A DNA stretch of 39,314 nucleotides from SAR324 cluster bacterium REDSEA-S27_B3 (GCA_001627865.1 LUQO01000010.1:1-39314); one strand, 5' to 3'; shown: positions 18,284 through 26,759, counted from the stretch's first letter. A program made the numbers and translations. Notes: a model not told the origin generated them from the letters alone.

Positions 18284-19345
18284 ATGAAAGCTCAAGTTTT
18301 ATATAAATATGATCCTGAAATGAAGGAAGATGTTTGGGTTGAATCCGCAGAAATGCCGGATCCCAAAATTGAGAAAGCTTCAGATGTTATTGTAAAAATA
18401 GGTGCAGCAGGAGTTTGTAGAACAGATCTTCACATTATAGAAGGAGTCTGGCGTCATATTCAGGACCCAGATGATCAATTACTGCCATGTGTTATGGGAC
18501 ACGAAAATGCTGGTTGGGTAGAAGAGGTAGGTCAAGATGTTTCAAACTTTAAAAAAGGTGATCCTGTAATTCTTCATCCTCTTATTTCTGGTACTAACGG
18601 CACCTGTCTTTCCTGCAGAAGAGGTAATGATATGTTTGCCGAAGAAGGGGCTTTCCCAGGGTTAAATATTAAAGAAGGGGGATATTGCGAATATCTAAAG
18701 ACTAGTGTCAGAAATTTGATTAAGCTGCCCAAAGTTTTGGCTCCAAAAGATGTAGCTCCTTTTTCGGATGCTGGTTTAACGGCATATAGGGTAGTAAAAA
18801 AAGCAACCAGGCATCTACTACCAGGACAAAGCTGTGTGGTTATAGGAGCGGGTGGTTTAGGGCACATAGCAATTCAATGTCTCAAAGCAATGTGTGCCGC
18901 CAACATTATAGTTGTCGAAAAATCAGAAAAAGCTCTCAAGCATGCAATGGAATTAGGCGGAGAAGAGGGTATTTTAATTGATGGTAATGAAGTGGAACAA
19001 GTGTTGGAGTTAACTAATGGTAATGGTGCAGAAGCTGTAATTGATTTTGTTGGTGAACATGGCTCTACATCTATGGGGTTAAATATGACTGCCGGAGGGG
19101 GCTACTATTACATAGTTGGATATGGTGAAGAGATCAAAATATTAGCTGTAGATGTTATTATTTCTGAAAAAAATATTATTGGTAATCTGGTTGGTACTTG
19201 GTCTGAATTATATGAATTGATGGAGTTGGCAAACAAAGATTATGTACAACTGTCAATGCAAGAGTATAAATTAGAAAGTGCAAATAGGGCTTTGCATGAT
19301 TTAAACGAGGGTCTTGTTAAAGGAAGAGCCGTACTGGTTCCATAG
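18284..19345 (+). CDS. Zinc-type NAD(P)-dependent alcohol dehydrogenase
   Basis: Medium-chain dehydrogenase/reductase. Catalytic zinc ligands are visible as C45 (GVCRTDLH), H73-E74 (GHE) and D162 (SDAGLTAY). The coenzyme fold is VIGAGGLGHIA, and an acidic end in VVEKSE suggests a preference for NAD. The structural-zinc loop is half lost: C108 and C111 remain, but the first and fourth positions are N105 and A119, so the second zinc is probably absent. The start at 18284 has GAGG about 8 bases upstream; a TTG two codons earlier is less likely. It precedes a five-gene ABC importer by 135 bases and may oxidise an alcohol that the importer brings in. The substrate is unknown. Confidence 0.88.
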   Translation: MKAQVLYKYDPEMKEDVWVESAEMPDPKIEKASDVIVKIGAAGVCRTDLHIIEGVWRHIQDPDDQLLPCVMGHENAGWVEEVGQDVSNFKKGDPVILHPLISGTNGTCLSCRRGNDMFAEEGAFPGLNIKEGGYCEYLKTSVRNLIKLPKVLAPKDVAPFSDAGLTAYRVVKKATRHLLPGQSCVVIGAGGLGHIAIQCLKAMCAANIIVVEKSEKALKHAMELGGEEGILIDGNEVEQVLELTNGNGAEAVIDFVGEHGSTSMGLNMTAGGGYYYIVGYGEEIKILAVDVIISEKNIIGNLVGTWSELYELMELANKDYVQLSMQEYKLESANRALHDLNEGLVKGRAVLVP

Positions 19346-19397
19346 AATGGTGTTTAAATTTAATTAGAACAATTTGAGACAAAACACATTAAATCAT

Positions 19398-19469
19398 AAG
19401 GAGGTAATCATGATACATTAATTGATATCAATTCATCAGTTTATAATTATTGAATTATAACATTTTTTT
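19398..19469 (+). promoter_or_regulatory. Structured leader with a 3-codon mini-ORF ahead of the ABC binding protein
   Basis: Elements in order: a full AAGGAGGT Shine-Dalgarno at 19398-19405; at ideal spacing ATG-ATA-CAT-TAA (19410-19421); a 14-base perfect palindrome AATTGATATCAATT (19420-19433) overlapping that stop; and an 8-base stem TTATAATT/AATTATAA (19441-19460) followed by seven Ts (19463-19469). The true ribosome site AGGAG (19470-19474) of the next gene follows directly. This resembles an attenuator or a ribosome-held mRNA stabiliser, and the palindrome could also be an operator. Confidence 0.5.
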
Positions 19470-19480
19470 AGGAGAACAAA

Positions 19481-21019
19481 ATGAGAGTATTGATTTACAC
19501 ATTTACAATTTGTATATCATTAATATTTTTAAGCAATTTGGTACTAGCAGATAAGTGGAGCGATCAGTTCCCACACATTAAAAATACTGGTGATATTCCT
19601 GGAGAATGTTCTTATGAGTCTATGTCTAAAAAGGATTATAGTGGAAGAACATTAAGTATTAATACACATGCAGTCCCAGTGATGGGCGAACCAACTGCTT
19701 TGCATGCAGAACAATTCAGTAAGTTGACTGGAGCAAAAGTTAATGTTGTTCACACACCTGCCGGTGATTTATATGCAAAAGCCATGGTTCCATTTCAGGC
19801 AGGTCAAGCACCGTATGATATCGTTTTCGGATTCTCAAATTTTATTCGTGATTGGATGCAGTATCTTGAACCAGTTCCTGAAAAATACGTGAACATGCGC
19901 CAAATGCAGGATGTTACTCAGAGCCATATAGGTGTTGCATCTTGGGATGGCCAAATGATCCAATTCCCAATTGATGGTGATAGACACTATTTAAAGTATA
20001 GAAAAGATGTTATTGATAATCCTAAGTATCAAAAAAAATACAAAGCTGATACTGGTAAAACTCTTAAAGTGCCTACAACTTGGAAAGAGTATGGCGAGAT
20101 TGCTTCTTACTTTAATGGTTGGGACTGGGATAATGATGGTGAACTTGAATATGGTTCAGCAGAAGTCATGAAAAAAGACGACTTAATGTTTGCTGCATTT
20201 TTTAGCAGATCAGCTGCTTATTCTAAGAATCCGAGAACTCCTGGTGGTTTCTATTTTGATCTAGAAACAATGGAACCTCTTATTAACAATCCAGGTTTTG
20301 TAGAAGCACTTGATGATTGGATTGCTGCAACAAAATATGTACCACCAGGAGGAATAAACTTCGGATTAGGAGATGAAATTAATTCCTTTGGTGGAGGACA
20401 AACTTTATTTAGTTTTTCTTGGGATGATGCTTTTGTCAAAGCAATGGAAGACGGAAGCCCTATTAAAAACAAAGTAGGTGCTGCTCCTCTCCCAGGTGCA
20501 GAGAAAGTATGGAATAGAGAAGATAACTCTTGGGACCATGGATATAATCAAGCACCTTATATTGTTTGGGGTTGGGCATCTGCTGTAGCTAAGAAAAGTA
20601 AAAATCATGATATGGCATTTGATTATCTTTGCTTTTTTGCAAATGATGCAAACCACCAAGCGGATATAGCGATTGGCAGATTTGGAGTAAATCCTTTCAA
20701 AAAATCTGACTTTGATCCCCAAATATATATTGAGCGTCAAGGTTGGGATCGTTTGATTGCAAAAAGTTATGCAGCCACTCTAATGAGTATGGAAGAATAT
20801 AGCACTAATCGTGTATTTCCATTAAGAGTCCCTGGTGTTTTCCAATTCACAAGTGCTGTTGCAACCGGCACATCTAAAGCACTGGCAGGACAACTTAGTT
20901 CTCAAGAAGCATTAGATGAAGTTGCTGATGAGTGGAAGAAAATCATCAAACGAGTTGGTGCTGATACTATCAGAGAAGCCTACGCAGTAGGTGTTGCACT
21001 TGAAGATAACAAAAATTAA
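19481..21019 (+). CDS. ABC importer periplasmic substrate-binding protein (carbohydrate/polyol type)
   Basis: The 512-residue product has a Sec signal peptide (basic start MR, hydrophobic core, cleavage after VLA near residue 23). It belongs to the extracellular solute-binding proteins of the carbohydrate-uptake class: SINTHAVPVMGEPTALHAEQF followed by a binding-lobe segment with FQAGQAPYDIVFG. A Trp-rich portion (GWDWDNDGELEYG) and NSFGGGQTLFSFSWDDAF suggest a polar ligand. AGGAGA lies 5 bases before the ATG. It heads a five-gene importer whose ATPases resemble GlpS/GlpT of glycerol importers, so a polyol or small hydroxylated compound is possible, but the ligand is not proven. A strong terminator follows. 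Confidence 0.88.
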   Translation: MRVLIYTFTICISLIFLSNLVLADKWSDQFPHIKNTGDIPGECSYESMSKKDYSGRTLSINTHAVPVMGEPTALHAEQFSKLTGAKVNVVHTPAGDLYAKAMVPFQAGQAPYDIVFGFSNFIRDWMQYLEPVPEKYVNMRQMQDVTQSHIGVASWDGQMIQFPIDGDRHYLKYRKDVIDNPKYQKKYKADTGKTLKVPTTWKEYGEIASYFNGWDWDNDGELEYGSAEVMKKDDLMFAAFFSRSAAYSKNPRTPGGFYFDLETMEPLINNPGFVEALDDWIAATKYVPPGGINFGLGDEINSFGGGQTLFSFSWDDAFVKAMEDGSPIKNKVGAAPLPGAEKVWNREDNSWDHGYNQAPYIVWGWASAVAKKSKNHDMAFDYLCFFANDANHQADIAIGRFGVNPFKKSDFDPQIYIERQGWDRLIAKSYAATLMSMEEYSTNRVFPLRVPGVFQFTSAVATGTSKALAGQLSSQEALDEVADEWKKIIKRVGADTIREAYAVGVALEDNKN

Positions 21020-21044
21020 CCATTAAATTTCTTCAAAACAATTA

Positions 21045-21081
21045 TGTGGCCTCCATTCTTAATGGTGGCCACATTTTTTTT
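21045..21081 (+). terminator. Strong intrinsic terminator between binding protein and permease
   Basis: A 7-base outer stem (TGTGGCC/GGCCACA), a single T-T mismatch and a 5-base inner stem (CCATT/AATGG) with a CTT loop are followed by eight Ts (21074-21081). The permease ATG is at 21087, five bases after the T-run. It should reduce permease expression relative to the binding protein. Confidence 0.9.
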
Positions 21082-21086
21082 ATAAG

Positions 21087-21953
21087 ATGAATTTTAGACA
21101 TAAATTTGTTTTTTTACTTCCCGGCCTGTTAATTCTAATAGGCATTCTAATATTTCCTATCGTATTCACAGTTCGTTTGAGCCTTTCTAGTTGGGATAGT
21201 TTCTTCCCAGGATTGGATTTTATCGGTTTAGACAATTACATAAGGCTTTTTACCGATGATAAGAGATTTTGGGAGTCTTTTTTCAGATTAAGTTTTTTGT
21301 CAGTTACTACAGTGCTCCTTCAATATATCATCGGTTTTTCTCTGGCTTTGATTGTTTGGAAAGATATTATATTTCAAAGATTTTTTAGGGTACTATTTTT
21401 AATTCCAATGATGACTACACCTGTGATTATGACGGTTATCTGGAGGACATTTTTTCATGAATCACTAGGGCCAGTTAATGATTTTTTTAGTCTTTTTGGA
21501 GTTACTCCTCTTTGGTTAAGTGACGAAACGCTAGCCAAAGTTACAGTGATAATCGTGGAGGTTTGGCAATGGACACCATTTATGTTTTTACTTCTATTAG
21601 CTGGGCTTTTGTCATTGCCCAAGGAACCTTTTTTAGCAGCTGCCATTGATGGAGCCAGCCCTATTAGAAAGTTTATTTATGTAACATTTCCTCTCATGGC
21701 ACCCATCTCTATTGGAGCAATCATCATCAGGTTGATAGAAGCCTCGAAAATAATGGATACTGTTTATGTATTAACATCTGGAGGGCCCGGAACTGCAACC
21801 GAAACCTCAAGTTTTTATATTTTCATTAAAGGGTTAAGAGAGTTTCAGATGGGTTACTCGGCTGCACTGTCATTTACATATTTGATCATCATGATCATCA
21901 GCCTAACCATCATTGCAAAACTGCTGGTAAAGTTATTGATAAATAATAATTAG
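21087..21953 (+). CDS. ABC importer permease (MalF/UgpA-like, first)
   Basis: Inner-membrane permease of 288 residues with about six hydrophobic helices. The cytoplasmic EAA loop is visible as FLAAAIDGASPIRKFIYVTFP, which docks the ATPase. It starts five bases after a terminator T-run and has no Shine-Dalgarno, so expression depends on readthrough and probably an unusual initiation. Two bases separate its TAG from the next ATG. It pairs with the permease at 21956. Confidence 0.9.
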   Translation: MNFRHKFVFLLPGLLILIGILIFPIVFTVRLSLSSWDSFFPGLDFIGLDNYIRLFTDDKRFWESFFRLSFLSVTTVLLQYIIGFSLALIVWKDIIFQRFFRVLFLIPMMTTPVIMTVIWRTFFHESLGPVNDFFSLFGVTPLWLSDETLAKVTVIIVEVWQWTPFMFLLLLAGLLSLPKEPFLAAAIDGASPIRKFIYVTFPLMAPISIGAIIIRLIEASKIMDTVYVLTSGGPGTATETSSFYIFIKGLREFQMGYSAALSFTYLIIMIISLTIIAKLLVKLLINNN

Positions 21954-21955
21954 TT

Positions 21956-22804
21956 ATGAAGTCTATTTATTTCACATTAAAATATTTTGCGATTACATTA
22001 TGGTCCATGTTTGTTATTGCCCCCTTCCTCTGGGCACTGTCAACGTCATTTAAAGATTTTAACTCCGTCACCGGAGGAGCTACCTATATTCCCTGGCTTC
22101 AATTTGAACCTTCTTTAGAGGGATGGAAAGTTTTAGTGCGCTCACCAGCAAAAGGGGGTGTTGATATTATTGAGCCCTATTTTAACAGCATCTTTGTCAC
22201 CTGCACCGCAAGTTTAATAAGTATCATGTTGGGAACTCTTGCGGCTTATGCGTTATCAAGATTTACATTCAAAGCAGGTATAATTAAAAACAACGACATT
22301 ACATTCTTTTTTATTTCCCAAAGAATAATGCCCCCAATCGTTTTATCAATACCTTTTTTCTTAATGTTAGGATTTTTAGGATTACTTGACAGTTTATTTG
22401 GGCTGATACTTGTCTACATTGTTTTATTAATGCCTATTGCTGTTTGGATTATGGTTGATTTTTTTAACAAGGTCCCAAAAGAAATCGATGAAACTGCGTT
22501 GATTGATGGATGCAACCCATATCAGGCATTCATAAAAGTAGTCATTCCAAATTCAATACCCGGTTTAATTGTTGCTGTTCTATTTTGTATTATTTTTGGT
22601 TGGATAGACTTTTTCTTTGCATTCATTTTAACTTTTACTGAAGTTCAGTTGCTTCCGGTCAAAATTGTCGCACTCAATTCATCTGTTACACCATGGTGGA
22701 GTTTATCGGCATCTGCATTAGTATCAGTAGCACCATTAGTTGTAGTAGCTTTCATTGTCGAACGTTATTTATCTAAAGGTAATTTATCAGGAGCTTTAAA
22801 ATAA
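21956..22804 (+). CDS. ABC importer permease (MalG/UgpE-like, second)
   Basis: Inner-membrane permease of 282 residues with about six helices. The EAA loop reads EIDETALIDGCNPYQAFIKV, a MalG-type form. It starts two bases after the first permease ends and stops directly against the ATG of the first ATPase (TAA-ATG, no spacer), so the genes are translationally coupled. It has a long N-terminal periplasmic loop rich in aromatic residues, as in polyol importers. Confidence 0.9.
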   Translation: MKSIYFTLKYFAITLWSMFVIAPFLWALSTSFKDFNSVTGGATYIPWLQFEPSLEGWKVLVRSPAKGGVDIIEPYFNSIFVTCTASLISIMLGTLAAYALSRFTFKAGIIKNNDITFFFISQRIMPPIVLSIPFFLMLGFLGLLDSLFGLILVYIVLLMPIAVWIMVDFFNKVPKEIDETALIDGCNPYQAFIKVVIPNSIPGLIVAVLFCIIFGWIDFFFAFILTFTEVQLLPVKIVALNSSVTPWWSLSASALVSVAPLVVVAFIVERYLSKGNLSGALK

Positions 22805-23881
22805 ATGGAATTGGTTACTGATAATTTAACTTTTAAACCAGAAAATGAGTATTTTCTGAATCAGGTTTCATTGGAGTTTCAGGCAGGGAAACTCTACACG
22901 ATCTTGGGAAGAACTTTGTCAGGGAAAACATCATTATTAAAAACCATTGCCGGTTTACAACCAATTGATAGCGGATCAATCACATTTGAAGGAAAAGATT
23001 TTGGTTCTATTCAAGTTTGGAAGAGGAATGTAGCTATGGTATATCAACAATTCATTAATTACCCTCACTTAAACGTCTTTGATAACATTGCATTTCCGCT
23101 AAAACAAAGAAAAATTAAACCCCCTGAACTCGTTAATAAAGTTTCAAGTGCCATAAGAAAAGTTGGCCTTGATGGTTTTGAAAAACGAAAAATCCATGAA
23201 TTATCTGGTGGTCAACAACAACGGGTTGCATTAGCCAGATCTTTGGTGAAAAAAGCAAAAATACTCCTTCTTGATGAACCTCTTGTAAATCTGGACTACA
23301 AGCTACGTGAGGACCTTCGGGACGAATTCAAGAATATTTTTAGCAGTGATTTTTCTACTAACTCAATTTTGATCTATTCCAGTACAGATCCTTTGGAAGC
23401 CATGCAGTTGAATGGTGATATCATTGTGATCGATGAAGGAAGAATCCTTCAAAGTGGAATTGCTAAAGATGTCTTTGAAAATCCTTCCAATATTCGAGTT
23501 TCTGAGGTAACTAACGATCCAGCGATGAATATTTTTAATGGTACCATCGAATCAAACAAAATATTTCTAAATGAAAATATACGTTTTGATGTTCCCGTAC
23601 ATTTAAAAGCTATTCAAGCTGGGTCATATCATTTCGGAATAAGGGCTAGTGATATGTTTTTAGATACCAAGGGTTTTGATTTTAATGTTGAAATTGCGGA
23701 AATTTCAGGTTCTGAAACCTATTTACACCTAAACCAAGATGAACTAAACGTGGTACTTCTTTTAGAAGAAGTAAAAAATTTTAATGACCAAGATAATATA
23801 AAAATAAATTTCAATCTCAAAAAACTTTATGTCTTTGATGAAAAAGGAGATTTGCTGTTTTCACCTTTTAATATGAATTAA
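22805..23881 (+). CDS. ABC importer ATPase 1, GlpS-like (switch histidine missing)
   Basis: The 358-residue nucleotide-binding subunit has a Walker A GRTLSGKT (residues 35-42), an intact LSGGQ signature (133-137) and Walker B ILLLDEP (DE at 157-158). The switch histidine, expected in the VTHDQ segment, is replaced: the sequence reads YSSTDPLEAM, with T194 in that place. A C-terminal TOBE-like regulatory domain follows. The odd Walker A and the second, different ATPase next door match the GlpS/GlpT arrangement of rhizobial glycerol importers. It begins with ATG directly after the permease stop and no Shine-Dalgarno. Confidence 0.85.
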   Translation: MELVTDNLTFKPENEYFLNQVSLEFQAGKLYTILGRTLSGKTSLLKTIAGLQPIDSGSITFEGKDFGSIQVWKRNVAMVYQQFINYPHLNVFDNIAFPLKQRKIKPPELVNKVSSAIRKVGLDGFEKRKIHELSGGQQQRVALARSLVKKAKILLLDEPLVNLDYKLREDLRDEFKNIFSSDFSTNSILIYSSTDPLEAMQLNGDIIVIDEGRILQSGIAKDVFENPSNIRVSEVTNDPAMNIFNGTIESNKIFLNENIRFDVPVHLKAIQAGSYHFGIRASDMFLDTKGFDFNVEIAEISGSETYLHLNQDELNVVLLLEEVKNFNDQDNIKINFNLKKLYVFDEKGDLLFSPFNMN

Positions 23882-24955
23882 ATGGCAAAAATTGAATTTA
23901 AAAATGTTGGTCATTCATATGATCAGACTGCAAAACACCCGGTTTATGCTTTGAAACCATTTTCCTTATCTTGGGAAGATGGTGGACGCTACGCATTGTT
24001 AGGACCTTCAGGTTGTGGAAAAACTACTATGTTGAATATTATCTCAGGTTTAATAACACCATCAGAAGGTAATGTGTTTTTTAATGATCAAAATATTACA
24101 TCAGTCAAAACCGAACAAAGAAATATTGCACAGGTTTTTCAATTCCCCGTAATTTACAACACAATGTCAGTGTATGACAATTTAGCCTTCCCTCTTAAAT
24201 GTAGGAAATTTAGTGAAAGTCATATTAGAAAAAAAGTTAATGAAGTAGCAGAAATTTTAAATTTAAGTTCTGTAATTGATTCAGGAGCTAAAAGATTAAC
24301 TGCTGATCAAAAACAATTAATATCACTTGGTAGAGGTTTAGTCAGGGAAGATGTAGCAGCTGTGCTTATGGATGAACCTCTCACTGTTATTGATCCTGAT
24401 TTAAAGTTTAAATTAAGACGAAAATTAAAGGAGATTAATTCAAAATATAAAACAACATTGATCTATGTGACACATGATCAAAATGAAGCAATGACTTTTG
24501 CTGAAAAAATTATTGTAATGGATTCAGGGCAGATAGTTCAGAGAGGATCTTCAAAAGAACTTTTTGAAAGACCTAGTACTACTTTTGTCGCTTATTTTAT
24601 TGGGTCCCCTGCAATGAACATTTTTAACTGCTCGATTGCAAATAATGAATTGATCCTGGGGAAATTTAAGTTAAAAATCGATAAAAATCCTGATCAAATC
24701 ACATCAAATGATTTGAAAGTTGGTATCCGTTCAGAATTTATAGATTTGAGTGATAAACCTAAGGAAAACTCGATACACGTTAAAATTAAATCAAATGAGG
24801 ATTTTGGGAATTATAAATTACTCACATGTGAGTTTGATAACCTTGAAATAAAAGTAAAAATTAAAAGAGAGCAGAATGTTACTTCAGAAACTACTTATTT
24901 AATTCTTTCAAAAAACAGGCTTTGTTTATACGAGAAAGAAAAATTGATTAACTAA
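23882..24955 (+). CDS. ABC importer ATPase 2, GlpT-like (degenerate signature motif)
   Basis: The 357-residue ATPase has a canonical Walker A GPSGCGKTT (residues 41-49), Walker B VLMDEP (DE at 164-165) and an intact switch histidine (H198 in YVTHDQ). Its signature motif is LTADQ (139-143) rather than LSGGQ. The pattern QFPVIYNTMSVYDNLAFPL and DEPLTVIDPDLK is like GlpT. Paired with ATPase 1, one composite site would be fully canonical and the other would lack both LSGGQ and the histidine. It starts directly after ATPase 1 ends (TAA-ATG). No terminator was recognised after it. Confidence 0.85.
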   Translation: MAKIEFKNVGHSYDQTAKHPVYALKPFSLSWEDGGRYALLGPSGCGKTTMLNIISGLITPSEGNVFFNDQNITSVKTEQRNIAQVFQFPVIYNTMSVYDNLAFPLKCRKFSESHIRKKVNEVAEILNLSSVIDSGAKRLTADQKQLISLGRGLVREDVAAVLMDEPLTVIDPDLKFKLRRKLKEINSKYKTTLIYVTHDQNEAMTFAEKIIVMDSGQIVQRGSSKELFERPSTTFVAYFIGSPAMNIFNCSIANNELILGKFKLKIDKNPDQITSNDLKVGIRSEFIDLSDKPKENSIHVKIKSNEDFGNYKLLTCEFDNLEIKVKIKREQNVTSETTYLILSKNRLCLYEKEKLIN

Positions 24956-25047
24956 TTTCTTTATATCATCACAAAAATCCAGCTTTTCAGTATAGCATGC
25001 ACGAGATAGATTATTAGGTGTCCATATAGGTGTCTATCAGCCCTGAT

Positions 25048-25153
25048 ATTCAGTACAATTCAATAACACTTGGTACTAGTGATGGAGTGGGGTAAGTTAT
25101 TGTAGATATTAGTTAATTGTACTTATTATCATTCAGTATAATACACTTTGTAC
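25048..25153. repeat. Imperfect direct repeats next to the tRNA remnant
   Basis: The stretch after the ABC operon (24956-25230) has no convincing gene. ATTCAGTA...ACACTTGGTAC (25048-25076) and ATTCAGTA...ACACTTTGTAC (25131-25153) are partial copies about 80 bases apart. A tandem TAGGTGTC.ATA word is just upstream, near 25016-25037. They may be arm-type sites of an old integration point or simply chance in AT-rich DNA. Confidence 0.35.
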
Positions 25154-25200
25154 GGATTCCTAATCCCTAGCTTCACGTTCGAGTCGCGGTGGGAGCACCA
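25152..25200 (+). pseudogene. 3' half of a tRNA-Arg(CCU)-like gene (possible att scar)
   Basis: From the anticodon arm to CCA the sequence follows a tRNA. The stem ACGGA/TCCCT (one C-C mismatch) holds the loop TTCCTAA with anticodon CCT at 25159-25161. The T-arm is TCACG-TTCGAGT-CGCGG (one A-C mismatch). The acceptor 3' strand TGGGAGC is followed by A and CCA at 25198-25200. No D-arm or 5' acceptor strand (expected GCTCCCA) lies just upstream. Isolated tRNA 3' halves are typical of attachment sites of integrated elements. Confidence 0.6.
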
Positions 25201-25230
25201 TTAAATATCAGTTACTTAGAATAAGTTATA

Positions 25231-25440
25231 TCAGCTATAAAGCATCATGAGCTGAGTTCCTCCAATAGCAGCATAGATTATCAAAATAAGAACACGGAAA
25301 AACACATACGGGACAGCTTTATTAGTTTTACCTTTATTTGTTTCTTGTTCTTCTGGTGGAGCATCGTCAATTACAGCCTTGATATCTTGGATACATCCAT
25401 CGACACCCAAAATCCCAAAAAAACATGCCAGGTCAGTCAA
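25231..25440 (-). CDS. Small membrane protein, possible operon tail or fragment
   Basis: The 69-residue ORF starts at a TTG, 9 bases after the CoA-ligase stop on the same strand, with no clear ribosome site. It encodes a mixed N-terminal half with an acidic and Lys-rich stretch (DDAPPEEQETNKGKTNK) and one hydrophobic span near residues 44-66. It could be the end of a larger broken membrane-protein gene or a real small protein. I do not recognise it. Confidence 0.4.
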   Translation of the reverse strand: MTDLACFFGILGVDGCIQDIKAVIDDAPPEEQETNKGKTNKAVPYVFFRVLILIIYAAIGGTQLMMLYS

Positions 25441-25449
25441 GTATTTTTA

Positions 25450-26730
25450 CTATGGTTCTCTTAAATCAGTCACTCGCTTCGTTTTTCTTACACTTCTAGG
25501 GAGAGAACCATATTCAACAACTTCAACATCTGGAGTAACAAATATTTTGTTCTTGATTAATGAACGGATGAAAACTGTAATATTCGGATCAATTGAACTG
25601 TCCTTGTATTGATCTCGCTCTATCTTAAGAGTGAAATTATCCTTGCCGTCTATTTTGTTCAGCAAAACCTGATATTCACTTCCTATATCAGAAACATTGC
25701 CTAACAGTGTGTCTATCTGGCTAGGATAAATATTAACTCCCCGAAAAATGAACATATCATCAGTACGTCCCTGAAGTCGCTCATGTCGGGGGAAAAGATT
25801 CCCACAAGGGCATGGTTCAGCAATAAGTGCTGATCTGTCATGTGTCCTATATCTTATTAATGGGACTGCTTCTTTCTTTAGAGTTGTGACAACCATTTCA
25901 CCAGTCTCACCCGGAGCAAGTACTTCTAAAGTTTCTGGATCTATTATTTCAAGAAGATAATAATCAGACCAGTAATGAATTCCATTATTATAAGAACATT
26001 CTATACCTGTTCCAGGTCCATATAATTCGGTCATTCCTGTAATGTCATACATTTCTGTAATCCCTAGATTAGATTTGATACGAGCTCTCATTAAGTCAGA
26101 ACTACGTTCTGATCCATAAATTATTTTTTTAAGATTTATTTGGTCCCGAATACCTTTGCGTTGTACTTCTTCGCTCATAAGTAACCCCATGGAAGCTGTA
26201 CAGCAAAGTACTGTGCTTTGGAAATCAATCAAAAATTCTGTCTGCGTTTCACTGTCGCCTGGACCAGCTGGAATAGCCATAGCTCCAAAGGCTTCACATG
26301 CTGTTTGAAAACTGATGCCTGCTGTCCAAGGTCCATAACCCACTGCTATCTGCACACGATCTTCAGCGTTCAAACCTGCAAATTCAAAACATCGTGTAAA
26401 AAATTGAACCCAGTCTTGAATATCTTTTTTCGTATAACATAAAACTTTCCGTTTACCTGTTGTACCTGAAGAAGTGTGTATTCTAGATACATTTTCAATT
26501 GGTACAGAAAGCAAAGGAAAGGGATAACCATCAGTGAGATCCTTAGGAGAGGTAAAGGGCAGGCGTTTTAGATCATCCATACTCTGGACAACATCTGGTT
26601 TGAGGTTAAGTTCATCAAGCTTATTCCTGTAGGTTTCTGATCCATTATAAGCATGTTTGACAGACCATTGTAGTCCTTGCAGTTGCTTTTCCTGGAGATT
26701 ATCAAGGTTTAAAGAGAGTAACTTTTTCAT
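25450..26730 (-). CDS. PaaK-type phenylacetate-CoA ligase family protein
   Basis: The 426-residue product is an adenylate-forming ligase of the phenylacetate-CoA ligase branch, which joins an aromatic or heterocyclic acid to CoA with ATP. The phosphate-binding loop TSSGTTGKRK spans residues 86-95. YDITGMTELYGPG and the later GRTDDMFIFRGVNIYPSQID, followed by a C-terminal mini-domain, match PaaK. It is the fourth gene of the minus-strand operon, 29 bases after the acyl-CoA dehydrogenase-like gene. The acid is unknown; context with a NicX-like dioxygenase suggests a pyridine or related ring acid, which is inference. Confidence 0.88.
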   Translation of the reverse strand: MKKLLSLNLDNLQEKQLQGLQWSVKHAYNGSETYRNKLDELNLKPDVVQSMDDLKRLPFTSPKDLTDGYPFPLLSVPIENVSRIHTSSGTTGKRKVLCYTKKDIQDWVQFFTRCFEFAGLNAEDRVQIAVGYGPWTAGISFQTACEAFGAMAIPAGPGDSETQTEFLIDFQSTVLCCTASMGLLMSEEVQRKGIRDQINLKKIIYGSERSSDLMRARIKSNLGITEMYDITGMTELYGPGTGIECSYNNGIHYWSDYYLLEIIDPETLEVLAPGETGEMVVTTLKKEAVPLIRYRTHDRSALIAEPCPCGNLFPRHERLQGRTDDMFIFRGVNIYPSQIDTLLGNVSDIGSEYQVLLNKIDGKDNFTLKIERDQYKDSSIDPNITVFIRSLIKNKIFVTPDVEVVEYGSLPRSVRKTKRVTDLREP

Positions 26731-26759
26731 TCGAGAGTTATTGATTTTTGAATTCCTGT

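Noticed and set aside
18574-18867. Minus-strand 97-residue ORF within the alcohol dehydrogenase gene
   Set aside because: A shadow frame; the plus-strand gene has all catalytic motifs.
17935-25200. Direct repeat between the tRNA-Lys 3' end and the tRNA remnant at 25,200
   Set aside because: Acceptor and T-arm sequences differ; the remnant matches a tRNA-Arg(CCU) pattern, so the two are not an att pair.
25379-25612. Plus-strand ORF over the end of the CoA ligase and the small membrane ORF
   Set aside because: Opposite to a well-supported gene, no ribosome site, no family pattern.
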